From the NCBI RefSeq assembly GCF_001645185.1, contig NZ_LXTQ01000011.1:372001-436000 (forward strand): a stretch of DNA of 64,000 nucleotides, in the 5' to 3' direction. Below the pieces are notes generated by a model. The model saw only the letters and a list, made by a program, of their open reading frames with translations, searched no databases and was not told the origin of the DNA. The DNA is from Methylobacillus sp. MM3. Its GTDB lineage: Bacteria > Pseudomonadota > Gammaproteobacteria > Burkholderiales > Methylophilaceae. Below, piece after piece: positions 8,428 to 17,889 of this stretch (position 1 is its first letter; every line of letters begins with the position of its first letter). The position numbers were made by a program, and so were the translations under genes.

Positions 8428-8637
8428 TCCAGATGCAACAGAAAACGAAAGCGGTATCGAAAGAAGCGCCCGATTGCGGCACGCTGCGTGCATTACTACA
8501 TCACCTACGAGGCAAGTTTTCCGTATGCTTGCCACGCGCTCGGGTTCAAGGGCAAGCGCAAGCCGTGCCTCGATGTATTGGAAACTTCCGGCACGTCCTG
8601 CCTCGCGTTTCAGCCGAAAACCAAAGCCCAGTCCTGA
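8428..8637 (+). pseudogene. Protein-like open frame without a good start, possible gene remnant
   Basis: Between an in-frame TAA and the TGA at 8635 runs a frame rich in basic residues and then a region reading HYYITYEASFPYACHALG followed by GKRKPCLDVLETSG. The residue mix and GC-rich third positions look coding, and it has five cysteines. There is no ATG; the only candidate start is GTG at 8488 (49 residues) and it lacks a ribosome site. I do not recognise the family. It could be the 3' end of a decayed gene, a small protein with a rare start, or chance. Confidence 0.3.
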
Positions 8638-8642
8638 CCGGA

Positions 8643-10976
8643 CTATGGCACCACTTCCACCCGCACATCCCGGCTTGCGCTGCGTCCCTTGTCGTCTGCT
8701 ACCGTCAGGCTGTGCCAGCCAGCGCTGTCCGGCTTCCAGGCGATGCCGCCGCTGTTTGCCGGCTGGCTGCCCAGGTAGGCCTTGTCCGAAAACCAGTAGA
8801 GCGTTCGCGCGTCGGCTCCCACAGTCGCTTGGAGGGCAATGGTTTCCTGCGGACGGGAAAGCCGTAGCGTGTAGGCGACGTTGAGCAGGGGCGAGGTAAT
8901 ATGCGGGACGTCGGCCTCGTCGCTGGCGATTCCTGCCCCGGCGCAACCGGCCGTGGGCGGCGCGCGACGTGGCATGCCGGCTTCGCGGAATAAACGCATC
9001 ATGTCCGACGACCAGAATTCGGCGATTTCGGTGTGCGTGGCCGCCGGGTCGTAAGGCGGGCACGCGGCGCGTCCGGTGCGGTTGTCCACCACCACGGGGC
9101 GGTGCAGGTTGCTGACGCGGATCGGCGATTTTCCGGGAATGAACCAGGTGTCGGTGGTTTGCGGACACCAGGCATTGGGCAGGTCGCCGCTGGCAGAACA
9201 GACCGGGATTTTCTTCAACTTGCGCGGCGGCAGGCGTAGCGGGTCGCGGTCTTGCGGCAAGGTGATCGGCAGCGCGTCGGCAATACGGAAGAACAAGGGC
9301 GCGGCGGCTTCGATGCCGATAAACGCCGGGTTGGACGAACCATCGAAATTGCCTATCCATACCGCCAGCACGTAAGGCCCGACCACGCCCACGCTCCACG
9401 CATCGCGGAACCCCCAGGAAGTGCCGGTTTTCCAGGCAATGTTCCAGCGGTTGCCGCGCGCCATCGCCACGCTGTCCGGACGCGGATTGTCGCTCAGCAC
9501 GTTCAGCGTCATGTAGCTGGCTTCCGGACTCAGGAGCTGGATGCTGTCGCCGGCAGGGTCGTCCGCCAGGTAGCGCAACGGCCGCAGTGTGCCCTGGTTC
9601 GCCAGCATGGTGTAGAGCGTCGCGAGCTCCTCCATCGTCACCTCGCCGCCGCCCAGTACCAGCGCCAGCCCGTAATGCTGCTCGGATCGCAGGCGCGAGA
9701 CGCCGGCGGTCTTGAGGAAGTCGTACAGGCTGGGCTGTTTCAACTTGCTGGCGACATGCACCGCCGGAATGTTGCGGCTATGGATCAAGGCATCGTGTGC
9801 TGAAATTGGTCCGACGAAGCGCCCGTCGAAATTCTCTGGCTGGAACGGCCCGAAAGCCGTGGGCGCATCCTTCAAAATGGATTGCGGATGGATCACGCCC
9901 TGGTCAAACGCCAGCCCATAGATGAAAGGCTTGAGCGTGGAGCCGGGCGAACGCTTCGCCAGCACGCCGTTCACCTGCCCGTCGATCTCCGTATTGCGAT
10001 AATCCGCCGACCCCACCATCGCCACCACCGCCTGGTTGCGCGTATCCACCAACATCGCCGTTGCGTTGCGCAAGCCGCGCGCGCCGTTTTGTGCGATGTA
10101 CTGGCTGATCTGCCGCTCCAGCAAGGCTTGCAGACGCGGTTGCAGCGTCGTCTGCAATTCGTGACGATACGCTTCGGATTGCCACAGCACCTGTTCCGCA
10201 AAATGCGGTGCGGTAAACGGCAATTGTCCGATGCTGCGCAAGGGCAGCGGCAGGGTCATCAGTCGTTGTTCGCTGGCCGATACCGCATGGTGCTGCTGCC
10301 AGCGCGCAAACAGCCGGTTGCGCGCCGGACGCGGATCGGCGTGATTGGGCCGCTGTGGAATCACCGCCAGCGTCAGCGTCTCCGGCAAGGTCAGCCGATC
10401 CGGCGTCTTGCCGAAATAAATCAGGCTCGCTGCGCCGACGCCCTGGATGTTGCCGCCATATGGCGCAAGGTTGAGATAAGCCTCCAGCATGTCATGCTTG
10501 CTGTAGCGTGCCTCCAGCCATAAGGCATGGCCGATTTGCCGCAGTTTGCCCGTCGGCGTGCGCGTACTCAGCCCATACATCAGCCGCGCCAGTTGCATGG
10601 TCAGCGTAGAGCCGCCTTGCTTGTTACCGCCGGAGTATGTTTCCCACGCCCCGCGCAGCAGGGCGGGAGGGTTGACGCCGGGATGCCAGTAAAACCAGCG
10701 GTCCTCCTGTAATTTCACCGCTTCAACCAGCGTAGGCGAAATATTTTCCAGCGGCACCCACAGCCTATATTGCTCGTCCTGCGCCAGTGTCAGGCGGAGC
10801 AAGGCGCTATCAGCGGCCAGAACTGCAGTGGAAGAGGGGGCGTATACGGAAAGAGGCGGCTGGGGCCAGAGACGGAGTGCGGCAAACGCGACAACGACGA
10901 GCGCTAATATTGCCGCCCACCGTTGTGCGCAATAAACGTAGTGAGTACGTTTGATTAACCGTTGGCCGCCAATCAA
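8643..10976 (-). CDS. pbpC: Penicillin-binding protein 1C (peptidoglycan glycosyltransferase/transpeptidase-like)
   Basis: A 777-residue bifunctional protein. After one N-terminal membrane anchor (about 20-37) comes a GT51 transglycosylase domain with LQEDRWFYWHPGVN and KQGGSTLTMQLARL, then a transpeptidase domain with the SxxK motif in RSPGSTLKPF and KTGTSWGFRDAW, and a C-terminal BiPBP_C-like domain ending near ADDKGRSASRDVRV. It polymerises or repairs peptidoglycan at the outer face of the inner membrane. It starts with TTG overlapping the stop of the alpha-2-macroglobulin gene (TTGA), the classic pbpC-yfhM pairing, suggesting a joint repair and defence role. Confidence 0.95.
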   Translation of the reverse strand: MIGGQRLIKRTHYVYCAQRWAAILALVVVAFAALRLWPQPPLSVYAPSSTAVLAADSALLRLTLAQDEQYRLWVPLENISPTLVEAVKLQEDRWFYWHPGVNPPALLRGAWETYSGGNKQGGSTLTMQLARLMYGLSTRTPTGKLRQIGHALWLEARYSKHDMLEAYLNLAPYGGNIQGVGAASLIYFGKTPDRLTLPETLTLAVIPQRPNHADPRPARNRLFARWQQHHAVSASEQRLMTLPLPLRSIGQLPFTAPHFAEQVLWQSEAYRHELQTTLQPRLQALLERQISQYIAQNGARGLRNATAMLVDTRNQAVVAMVGSADYRNTEIDGQVNGVLAKRSPGSTLKPFIYGLAFDQGVIHPQSILKDAPTAFGPFQPENFDGRFVGPISAHDALIHSRNIPAVHVASKLKQPSLYDFLKTAGVSRLRSEQHYGLALVLGGGEVTMEELATLYTMLANQGTLRPLRYLADDPAGDSIQLLSPEASYMTLNVLSDNPRPDSVAMARGNRWNIAWKTGTSWGFRDAWSVGVVGPYVLAVWIGNFDGSSNPAFIGIEAAAPLFFRIADALPITLPQDRDPLRLPPRKLKKIPVCSASGDLPNAWCPQTTDTWFIPGKSPIRVSNLHRPVVVDNRTGRAACPPYDPAATHTEIAEFWSSDMMRLFREAGMPRRAPPTAGCAGAGIASDEADVPHITSPLLNVAYTLRLSRPQETIALQATVGADARTLYWFSDKAYLGSQPANSGGIAWKPDSAGWHSLTVADDKGRSASRDVRVEVVP

Positions 10977-13900
10977 GGTTTCACTACCTCTAGCACCCCG
11001 CCTTTCCCAAGCCCTTGCAGCCTGCGGTTATACATCCCTTCCGCAAACGGCGCCGGGACGAAGAACTTGCCGGCATTGGTCGCGCGGACGCGATAAGTGA
11101 ATTGGCCGACATCCCGGCTAAGCGTCCCGTACAGGATCACCCTATCGTCACGAATGTCAGCATATTCCGGTTGCCAGCTTCCGGCTTCGCCCATGGGCGA
11201 TTGCCAGGCGGGGGCGGGCGGGATTTCGCCGCCGTCGTAGTCGCCCTGATATTCCGGCTGTTGCGCTTCGGCGCGGGCGCGGAGTACCGGTTCGAGGCCG
11301 CCGGGCAGCAGATCTACAATCGCGACTTGCGATAGCTTGTCGCGGCGGGTGCTGCGGAAGGTGAGCTTGACCAGGAACTCCTCGCCGACCTTGGCTTTGA
11401 CGATCGGCTTGCCGTCCAGTCCGGTGATTTCCTGCGCGATTTCGAGACCTTCGGACACCGTACCAACTGGCGCCTTGCGGTCGAAGCCGTTTTCGGAGAG
11501 GACATAGAACGCTGGGGCGTCACCTTGCTTGGAATACTGGAGCCGGGCCGCTTGCGTCGAGACTTTGCCATATTTGAGCAGGCCTTCGGAGAGCGCCATG
11601 AGCGTGCTTTTGCCGGCCTTGTCCAGTTCCGCGATGGCGAGCTTGCCGGTGCCCTGACCGCCGGCTGCGGCGTAAGCGTCGAAGCCGAGGATGAGGTAGG
11701 CGGCCGAGAGCGTGTGGTAGCGGTTTTCGGTAACGGCGTCGCCCATGTTGGCGATGACTTTTTCCGGCACGCTGTTCAGGCGATCCTTGAAATGTCTGGA
11801 CGTGAGGTAGAGCAGTTGTGCGTCATGCACCAAGGGGTCGTAATAAGCGTAGCCGTCATCCTTGACGGTTTCGTTGCTCCGCCACGGGATGTTTTTCAGC
11901 AGCTTCACGGCCAGTCCATCCTGCTGCATCAACTTGTAGCTGGCGGCGAGGTAGGCGGCGGTGAGGTCTTGCGGCCACTCCTTGGCATAGCGGGCGTCCA
12001 GTTCCTGTTGCAGCGCGCCTGTCATGCCGCTGGTAACGCGGCCCTGGCGGGTGAGCAGGTAGATGGCGTAGGCGCGCGTACGGGCGCCGGTCAGCCCTTC
12101 GCTGCCGGCGGTGGCGGTGGCTTCCAGCCAGCGGTTGGCATTGTCCAGCATGTCGGCGGGTACGGGCATGCCGCGCTCTTTTGCCTCGATCAGGTAATGC
12201 ACGGCATACACCGAGGTGAAGGGTTCGACTTGCAGGTTGGCCGACCACAGACCGAAGCTGCCGTCGTCGTTCTGCCGTTCGCGCAGAATCTGGATTACCT
12301 TGCCGAAGCCCGAAGTGTCGGTGCGGGCGTTGCGCCCTCCCGCAAGCACCAGTGCCGGCATGCCCTTGCTCACGAGTTGCTCGGTGCAGGAATACTGATA
12401 AGCCTCCAGAAAGCCATCCAGTCCTTGCGCCCATACCAGCGGCGACAGGGAAACACCGGCCTCCACGTCGCGCAATTGCGGATAGAGGTTGCGGGTGAGC
12501 GCCTGGGCGTATGTGGAGCGGTCGAAGCGGCCCACGCTGATTTTGGTGGCGAAAGGCACGGCGGGACGAATGCTGATCGCGTCTGCCGCCTTGCCTTGCT
12601 TGTCGCCTGCCTGCGCGATGAAGCGCAGGTTGGCCGGGCCGAGCACGTCGTTGGCCTTGAGGCGGAATTCCGCCGCGACTTCCTGCTGCTGCGGGATCGT
12701 CAGACTCAGTTTGGGTGCGGAGAGCACGGTAATCGCCGGATCGACCTTGAGGCTGACGGCGACCGGCGTTCTGGTGCTGCCGCCGCGCAGGTTGTTGAAC
12801 ACACCCACCGACACCAGGAACTCGTCGCCGGGCGCGACCATTGCCGGCAGGTTGGCCGAGAGGATCAGGTCGCCGCGCACTTCGGTGCCACCGTCGAACA
12901 CGCCGATACGCGTGGGATTTACCGCTACTGCAAAAATGCGCAGCTTGCCGTTGAAGCTGTCCGGCACGGTATAGCGCAGTGTCTTGCCGTTCTTGTCCAC
13001 GTCCACGATGCCCGACCAGTATGCGACCGGCGGCTGGCGTTTTTTCTTGAACGGGTTGAGATGCCGTCCGAGCACGGCATCGCCGTCCCCGCCGGGCGCG
13101 GCAGCATTCATCAGCCGCTGGAATTCCGGCAGGATCATGTCCAGGATTTGCGTGGTATTGACCTGCAAGGCGCGCTTCTGGAAGAAGAAGCCGAGTGGGT
13201 CGGGCGCCTTGTAGCGCGCGACCTGCAGGATGCCTTCGTCCACCGCGAACACGACCACGCGCGACGGCTGGCTGGTGCTGACCTTGAAATCCACGGTCTG
13301 GCCGGGTTTGATCACCTCTGGCGCAACCACCTTGATCGGCTCGCGCCGCGCGTCGAGGTTGACCGCGAACGGCACCACGCCATACGACAGCGGGCTCATG
13401 AAAATCTCGTCCGAGCCCGGGTCGCGCACAAACTGCACCGACACATAGCCGTTGCCCTCGAAATCCTTGGGCAGTGCGATTTTTTGTACCGAGCTGGTGG
13501 TCGTGGTCTTGAACCAGACATGCTGATACACCTTGTCGCGTTCTATGGTGATCAGTCCGGCGCCGACATAGGGCGCGCGGATGCTGACTTCCATGGTGTC
13601 GCCGGGCGCGTAATCGTTCTTGTCGAGCGTTAGCTGCAATTCGGCGTTGCGTTCCAGCGAGCGGCTGATATTGGCCTCGCCGGCCACGCTGTATTCGACA
13701 CGGTTGAGCTCGTTGCCGCTCGCATCCTTCAATACCAGCGCGAAATCACCCGGCTCGGAGGTAATGAGCGGCAGGTCCGCGCCGCCAGCGGGCAGGGTGT
13801 AGGGCTTGGTTTCGCGCACGATTTCTTTCTTGCGCGATTCGTACTTGTAGGTGTCGTTGGGCTGCTTCACCAATACCGACACATATTTGCGCTCTATCCA

Positions 13901-16825
13901 CTGCTGGGTGAGCCGCTCGGCAGCGATAGGCTTGAGCGTCGGGTCGATGGCGAGCCAGCGGGTCGCGCGCTGGGCATCGCGCTGGATGTAGTTGAGATTG
14001 CCGTCGGTCTTGGTGCCGACCAGATATGGAGCCGACGATACCAGCACCGCGGATTCCGCCGCCACCCCGCGTCCGCCTTCCGCTTCGAATACTTTGGCAG
14101 AGAGGTACAGGCGGTAAGTGGCGCGGGCGAAGCGCTGCAAGTTGAGGTTGAGCGTGGCTTCGCCGTTGGGATCGGTGATCGCCGGCGCGAGCTTTTCGCT
14201 GAACGGATCTTTCAGCTTGAACTTGTCCTGGAAACTGTATTCCTTGTATCTGGTGAACGCGGGCAGGGTGGGGCTCAGCGTTATTTCGCTTTCCACGCGA
14301 CGGCCGTTGGCGGGGCTGCCGAACAAGTGCATGGCCTTGACCTTGGCAACGGCTTCTTCCGGCTTGATCCAGCCTTCGACGGCGCGGTCGGCCAGCGAGG
14401 CGTTGACCTTCAGCCGGTCCGGCTCAAAATCGCGCACCTTGAAGCTGGCGCTGCCGATTTCCTGCTCGCGCCTGTCGTTGCGCACCAGATAGATGCCGAC
14501 GTGGTAATCGCCGGTGGCGGAAGTGTCGTGCGTGGCGTAATCCAAACCTTCGAATCCGCTGGCAGAAAGCTGCAGGCGCTGTTTCAACACCGGCAGGCCG
14601 CGCGGGTCGGTGATTTCGGCTTCCAGCGGAATGCCCGCAAGTTGCCCCGCCCAGTTGGCGGTGCGCGTGATGATGCCGATGTGCGCGGTTTCTCCCGGGC
14701 GGTAAATGCCGCGGTCGGTGAAGGCGTAGCTGGAGAGCTGCTGAGCCGAAACGGCGTTGTCGATGCCGCCGACATCGAAGCGGCTCATATTGAGTTCGCG
14801 GTCGTAGCGGTTGATGGGCAGGAATGAAACGTCGCTATCCTTGCTCACCATGATCATCAGCGGTTGTTTCTCGCGCCGCAGATCGTTGAGGTGCGGGAAG
14901 CGCACATGACCGCCGGCATCGGTGGTTTCCGTCATCGTCGCCTGGCCGTTGCGGCCGACGATTTCCACCTTCGCACCGCTGACCGGCTCGCCACTGCGGA
15001 TGGATTGCACAAATATGTCCTGGCTGCCGTCCACGGCCTTCTTGGCGATGATGCCGAGGTCGGTGACCAGTACAAAGCGCGTATCCGGCTCGCCTTCGGT
15101 GTTGTAAGGATGCTTGGGGTCGTAGCCTTGCAGCCTGACCATGAACACTCCACCCGCATGAGTGGTTTTCTCGCGCAGGTATGTGCCGAAATCCAGGCTA
15201 TCGTAGGTCGGTTTGCCGTTCTCGTTTTCCGGCAGCGGGCGCTCGTCGATTGAACGTTCCACCAAGGTATCCAGCACGCTTTCGTAAACATCCGGCGTGG
15301 CGAAACCGCCGTGGTTCTGGTCTACCAGATGATGCAACTGGTTGGGCAGCAAGCGGCCGATTTCCACCTTCACGCCTTTGAGGCCGCGTGCCATGTAGGC
15401 CAGCTTGCGGTCGCCGGAGAGTGAAAGCAGCGCGCCCTGCGAGAGCAGTTTGACCGATTGCGGATACGGCTGTACCTGTATGGTGGCGATGGACGGCTTG
15501 CGGGATTGATAGCCGCCGAACGCGCGCACACCGCCATCGACCACCACGTAAATCGAACGGCCGACAGGCGCCTTGAATTTGTAACTGTGCGTGGCTTCAA
15601 ACTCGTCGGCAGAGGGCAGGGCCGTGAGCGTCAACGGCTGGGATTGCGCCAGGACATCGCGGGAGACTTCCTCGCTATACCAGTTGTAGAGCTCTTTGCG
15701 ATTTTCCGCTGGCGTCTTGGGGTTGAATTCCGGCAACAGCCAGGCGCGCACGCGGTCTTTCAGCGCAGCCTCGCTTACCGTGGCGCTGGCGCCGACGAGC
15801 AACACCTGCTCCGGCTCGTAGCGCTCATTGTCCGCCAGGGTCATGCCGATATTGCCGAAATGCAGGCTATAGAGGCCGGGCACGATGATGTCGCGGCTGA
15901 TCTCGGCCTCGGTCTTGTTGCCGCCGCGGCTGGAACGGATGCCTTTATCCAGCGTCATGGAGAGCCGCGTATCCTCGGTGGGAATCGCCAGCGGAGCGGA
16001 GTGGATAAAGGCTTGCAGCTTGAGCTTGTCGAAGCTGATGGTCGCTTTCGGGTCGTCGGTCAGCCCAAGAAAACTCAGGCCGCCGCCGAGCTTGAGACTG
16101 ACGCGTTCCTTGAACTCGTCGGTATCCACCGGATGGCTGAACTGCACGGTAGCGACGAGTTTTTTCAGGTTGGGGTCGACGGGATCCTGATAGAACTCCG
16201 TTTGCGAAATTCCCGTCTTGAAAGGCGCGGAGCGGAACTCTAAGGAATACTCTTCCAGTTTGACCTGCGGCGCAAAGAGTTTTTTCTTGTCGAGCGCGAC
16301 ATCGAAAACCGCATCCACCGGCCAGTCGGATTTTGGACGGAAAACCAGCGTGCGGTCATCGTCCCATGCCCATTCGCCTGCAAAATCGGGATGCATCCTG
16401 ATGCCGTCGGCGACGGGCTTTCCCATCATGCTGACAGGCGCGGCGGATTCGTTGAATGCGACAATCAGCGGATGAATGCTGGCCTTGCCGCTCTCGTCGT
16501 AAGTGGTCACGGCGGGTGGCTTGACCTCATATTTGGTCAGCACCGGTTTGGGCTGGCTTTGATACCATTTCACCCCGTACCACCCGGCTGTTGCCGCCAG
16601 CAAGAGGCCCAACAAAATGGCCGCGCCCCGTTTCGGGTTGCGTGCGGCCCAATGCCGGCCTTGTGCGAATTGTCCGCCCATCCAGCCAGCCCAGCCTGGC
16701 GCCTGCCAGGAAAGCGATCCCAGCATGTGCCGTAAAGTCCACCCCAGCCCTCGTCCCGCAACGCGCGCGGCCATCAATATCAATGACAGGATGCTGCGTA
16801 AAAAGGAGATGAACTGGGCAGGCAT
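10973..16825 (-). CDS. Bacterial alpha-2-macroglobulin (YfhM-like)
   Basis: A 1950-residue periplasmic protease trap. It shows macroglobulin-type beta domains, an MG/bait region followed by the alpha-2-macroglobulin core (GIVDVDKNGK...FNGKLRIFAVAV), and the thioester motif CTEQ with the reactive cysteine at about residue 1480, then an alpha/alpha toroid. The thioester type suggests covalent trapping of invading proteases. Unlike E. coli YfhM, the N-terminus has no lipobox; instead about 65 basic and aromatic residues precede a single membrane helix (about 66-83), so it is probably tethered in the inner membrane. It is translationally coupled to pbpC. Confidence 0.95.
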   Translation of the reverse strand: MPAQFISFLRSILSLILMAARVAGRGLGWTLRHMLGSLSWQAPGWAGWMGGQFAQGRHWAARNPKRGAAILLGLLLAATAGWYGVKWYQSQPKPVLTKYEVKPPAVTTYDESGKASIHPLIVAFNESAAPVSMMGKPVADGIRMHPDFAGEWAWDDDRTLVFRPKSDWPVDAVFDVALDKKKLFAPQVKLEEYSLEFRSAPFKTGISQTEFYQDPVDPNLKKLVATVQFSHPVDTDEFKERVSLKLGGGLSFLGLTDDPKATISFDKLKLQAFIHSAPLAIPTEDTRLSMTLDKGIRSSRGGNKTEAEISRDIIVPGLYSLHFGNIGMTLADNERYEPEQVLLVGASATVSEAALKDRVRAWLLPEFNPKTPAENRKELYNWYSEEVSRDVLAQSQPLTLTALPSADEFEATHSYKFKAPVGRSIYVVVDGGVRAFGGYQSRKPSIATIQVQPYPQSVKLLSQGALLSLSGDRKLAYMARGLKGVKVEIGRLLPNQLHHLVDQNHGGFATPDVYESVLDTLVERSIDERPLPENENGKPTYDSLDFGTYLREKTTHAGGVFMVRLQGYDPKHPYNTEGEPDTRFVLVTDLGIIAKKAVDGSQDIFVQSIRSGEPVSGAKVEIVGRNGQATMTETTDAGGHVRFPHLNDLRREKQPLMIMVSKDSDVSFLPINRYDRELNMSRFDVGGIDNAVSAQQLSSYAFTDRGIYRPGETAHIGIITRTANWAGQLAGIPLEAEITDPRGLPVLKQRLQLSASGFEGLDYATHDTSATGDYHVGIYLVRNDRREQEIGSASFKVRDFEPDRLKVNASLADRAVEGWIKPEEAVAKVKAMHLFGSPANGRRVESEITLSPTLPAFTRYKEYSFQDKFKLKDPFSEKLAPAITDPNGEATLNLNLQRFARATYRLYLSAKVFEAEGGRGVAAESAVLVSSAPYLVGTKTDGNLNYIQRDAQRATRWLAIDPTLKPIAAERLTQQWIERKYVSVLVKQPNDTYKYESRKKEIVRETKPYTLPAGGADLPLITSEPGDFALVLKDASGNELNRVEYSVAGEANISRSLERNAELQLTLDKNDYAPGDTMEVSIRAPYVGAGLITIERDKVYQHVWFKTTTTSSVQKIALPKDFEGNGYVSVQFVRDPGSDEIFMSPLSYGVVPFAVNLDARREPIKVVAPEVIKPGQTVDFKVSTSQPSRVVVFAVDEGILQVARYKAPDPLGFFFQKRALQVNTTQILDMILPEFQRLMNAAAPGGDGDAVLGRHLNPFKKKRQPPVAYWSGIVDVDKNGKTLRYTVPDSFNGKLRIFAVAVNPTRIGVFDGGTEVRGDLILSANLPAMVAPGDEFLVSVGVFNNLRGGSTRTPVAVSLKVDPAITVLSAPKLSLTIPQQQEVAAEFRLKANDVLGPANLRFIAQAGDKQGKAADAISIRPAVPFATKISVGRFDRSTYAQALTRNLYPQLRDVEAGVSLSPLVWAQGLDGFLEAYQYSCTEQLVSKGMPALVLAGGRNARTDTSGFGKVIQILRERQNDDGSFGLWSANLQVEPFTSVYAVHYLIEAKERGMPVPADMLDNANRWLEATATAGSEGLTGARTRAYAIYLLTRQGRVTSGMTGALQQELDARYAKEWPQDLTAAYLAASYKLMQQDGLAVKLLKNIPWRSNETVKDDGYAYYDPLVHDAQLLYLTSRHFKDRLNSVPEKVIANMGDAVTENRYHTLSAAYLILGFDAYAAAGGQGTGKLAIAELDKAGKSTLMALSEGLLKYGKVSTQAARLQYSKQGDAPAFYVLSENGFDRKAPVGTVSEGLEIAQEITGLDGKPIVKAKVGEEFLVKLTFRSTRRDKLSQVAIVDLLPGGLEPVLRARAEAQQPEYQGDYDGGEIPPAPAWQSPMGEAGSWQPEYADIRDDRVILYGTLSRDVGQFTYRVRATNAGKFFVPAPFAEGMYNRRLQGLGKGGVLEVVKP

Positions 16826-16919
16826 ATACTTCCTTCGCTATTGGTATTTTTTATCGAAGCATCTTGCCTGAAAAAGTAGCGTCAAGGAACATGGGGCATT
16901 AGTCGAGAGAATGTTTTTC

Positions 16920-16928
16920 TGCGATAAT
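16920..16928 (+). promoter_or_regulatory. Extended -10 promoter, probably for ppnP
   Basis: TGCGATAAT is an extended -10 element placed 34 bases before the ppnP ATG, with a strong purine-rich ribosome site (AGGGGGA) in between. No good -35 box is seen, as is usual for extended -10 promoters. Confidence 0.5.
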
Positions 16929-16961
16929 CCAAGGCTTTCAATTGCTTCCTAGGGGGATTCC

Positions 16962-17273
16962 ATGGCCCAGTTCGACAATGTCAGCGTCAAGAAGAAAGCC
17001 AACGTTTATTTCGACGGCAAGTGCGTCAGCCATACCGTCATGTTTCCTAACGGTACGCGCTGCACCGTAGGCGTTATTTTCCCCAGCAGCCTGACCTTCA
17101 ATACCGGTTCCCCGGAACTGATGGAAATCAATGCCGGCGTGTGCAAGGTTCGCCTCAAGGGCGAAGAGGAATGGAATACCTACCAGGCCGGCGAAAAGTT
17201 CTCCGTGCCGGGCAATTCCAGTTTCGATATCGAGACTGTCGAAACGCTGGATTACGTCTGTCATTTTGAGTGA
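16962..17273 (+). CDS. ppnP: Pyrimidine/purine nucleoside phosphorylase, PpnP (YaiE/DUF1255) family
   Basis: A 103-residue single-domain cupin-like protein starting [19 protein letters not shown], the characteristic N-terminus of the family. PpnP phosphorolyses a broad set of nucleosides, yielding bases and ribose-1-phosphate. Later motifs [27 protein letters not shown] and VPGNSSFDI fit the family over its whole length. It has its own likely promoter and is separated from yajQ by a long inverted repeat, so it is probably a single-gene unit. Confidence 0.93.
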   Translation: MAQFDNVSVKKKANVYFDGKCVSHTVMFPNGTRCTVGVIFPSSLTFNTGSPELMEINAGVCKVRLKGEEEWNTYQAGEKFSVPGNSSFDIETVETLDYVCHFE

Positions 17274-17282
17274 TGGCTGCTT

Positions 17283-17351
17283 GCCTCTGCGTTGTTGCTT
17301 GCGCTTGCCGTACTAATCGTACTGTCTGCGCGCAAGCCGCCTAGCAGAGGC
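17283..17351. repeat. Nested inverted repeat between ppnP and yajQ
   Basis: Outer arms GCCTCTGC/GCAGAGGC (17283-17290, 17344-17351) enclose inner arms GCTTGCGC/GCGCAAGC (17297-17304, 17330-17337) and a small GTAC...GTAC pairing in the middle. It can fold into one long cruciform-like hairpin. No T tract follows, so it may be an intergenic repeat or a rho-dependent/processing structure rather than an intrinsic terminator. Confidence 0.5.
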
Positions 17352-17379
17352 GGCGCCGATACCGGGTCAGGAGAATTCT

Positions 17380-17874
17380 ATGCCATCGTTTGATATTACA
17401 TCCGAAGCCGACATGGTCGCGCTGAAGAATGCGATTGACGTTGCTCAACGGCAAATCACCAATCGTTACGACTTCAAGGGGACGTCGGCCAACGTCGAGC
17501 TCAACGAAAAGGACAATCTGATCACGCTGTTCGGCGATTCGGATTTTCAGCTCGACCAGATCAAGGATATTCTCTTCCCTGCGTTGGAAAAGAAGGAGCC
17601 CGACAGCAGCAAGCGGCTCGACCTGCAGGATGTGCAAAAAGTATCCGGCAACAAGGTCAAGCAGGAGATGAAGATCCGCGACGGCATCGACAGCGATCTT
17701 GCCAAGCGCCTGGTGAAACTCATCAAGGATTCCGGCCTCAAAGTACAGGCCAGCATCCAGGGCGACACGGTACGCGTCAATGGTGCCAAGCGCGATATGC
17801 TGCAAGATGCCATCGCGCATGTAAAGAAGTCGGTGACGGATTTCCCGTTGAAATTCGGTAACTTCCGCGATTAA
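17380..17874 (+). CDS. yajQ: YajQ family nucleotide/cyclic-di-GMP-binding protein
   Basis: A 164-residue protein beginning PSFDITSEADMVALKNAID and carrying RYDFKGT, then two ferredoxin-like halves typical of YajQ. Family members bind nucleic acids or nucleotides; Xanthomonas homologues bind cyclic di-GMP and act with a transcription factor. The length is normal. It lies 15 bases before leuC. The window also has a c-di-GMP riboswitch near 43.6 kb, so cyclic di-GMP signalling is present, but a link between the two is inference. Confidence 0.93.
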   Translation: MPSFDITSEADMVALKNAIDVAQRQITNRYDFKGTSANVELNEKDNLITLFGDSDFQLDQIKDILFPALEKKEPDSSKRLDLQDVQKVSGNKVKQEMKIRDGIDSDLAKRLVKLIKDSGLKVQASIQGDTVRVNGAKRDMLQDAIAHVKKSVTDFPLKFGNFRD

Positions 17875-17889
17875 TTTATTTAGAACGAT

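Larger units (their letters stand above)
8294..8642. other. Intergenic region between convergent argG and pbpC
   Basis: This 349-base stretch has no convincing full gene. It contains a candidate argG terminator hairpin, a REP-like element, and a protein-like open frame without a good start, each listed separately. I see no tRNA-like or phage-attachment signal. Confidence 0.7.

Noticed and set aside
11525-13633. A 702-codon open frame antisense to the alpha-2-macroglobulin gene
   Set aside because: It is a shadow of the GC-rich opposite frame: its translation has no domain pattern, while the minus strand encodes a complete protein with a thioester motif.
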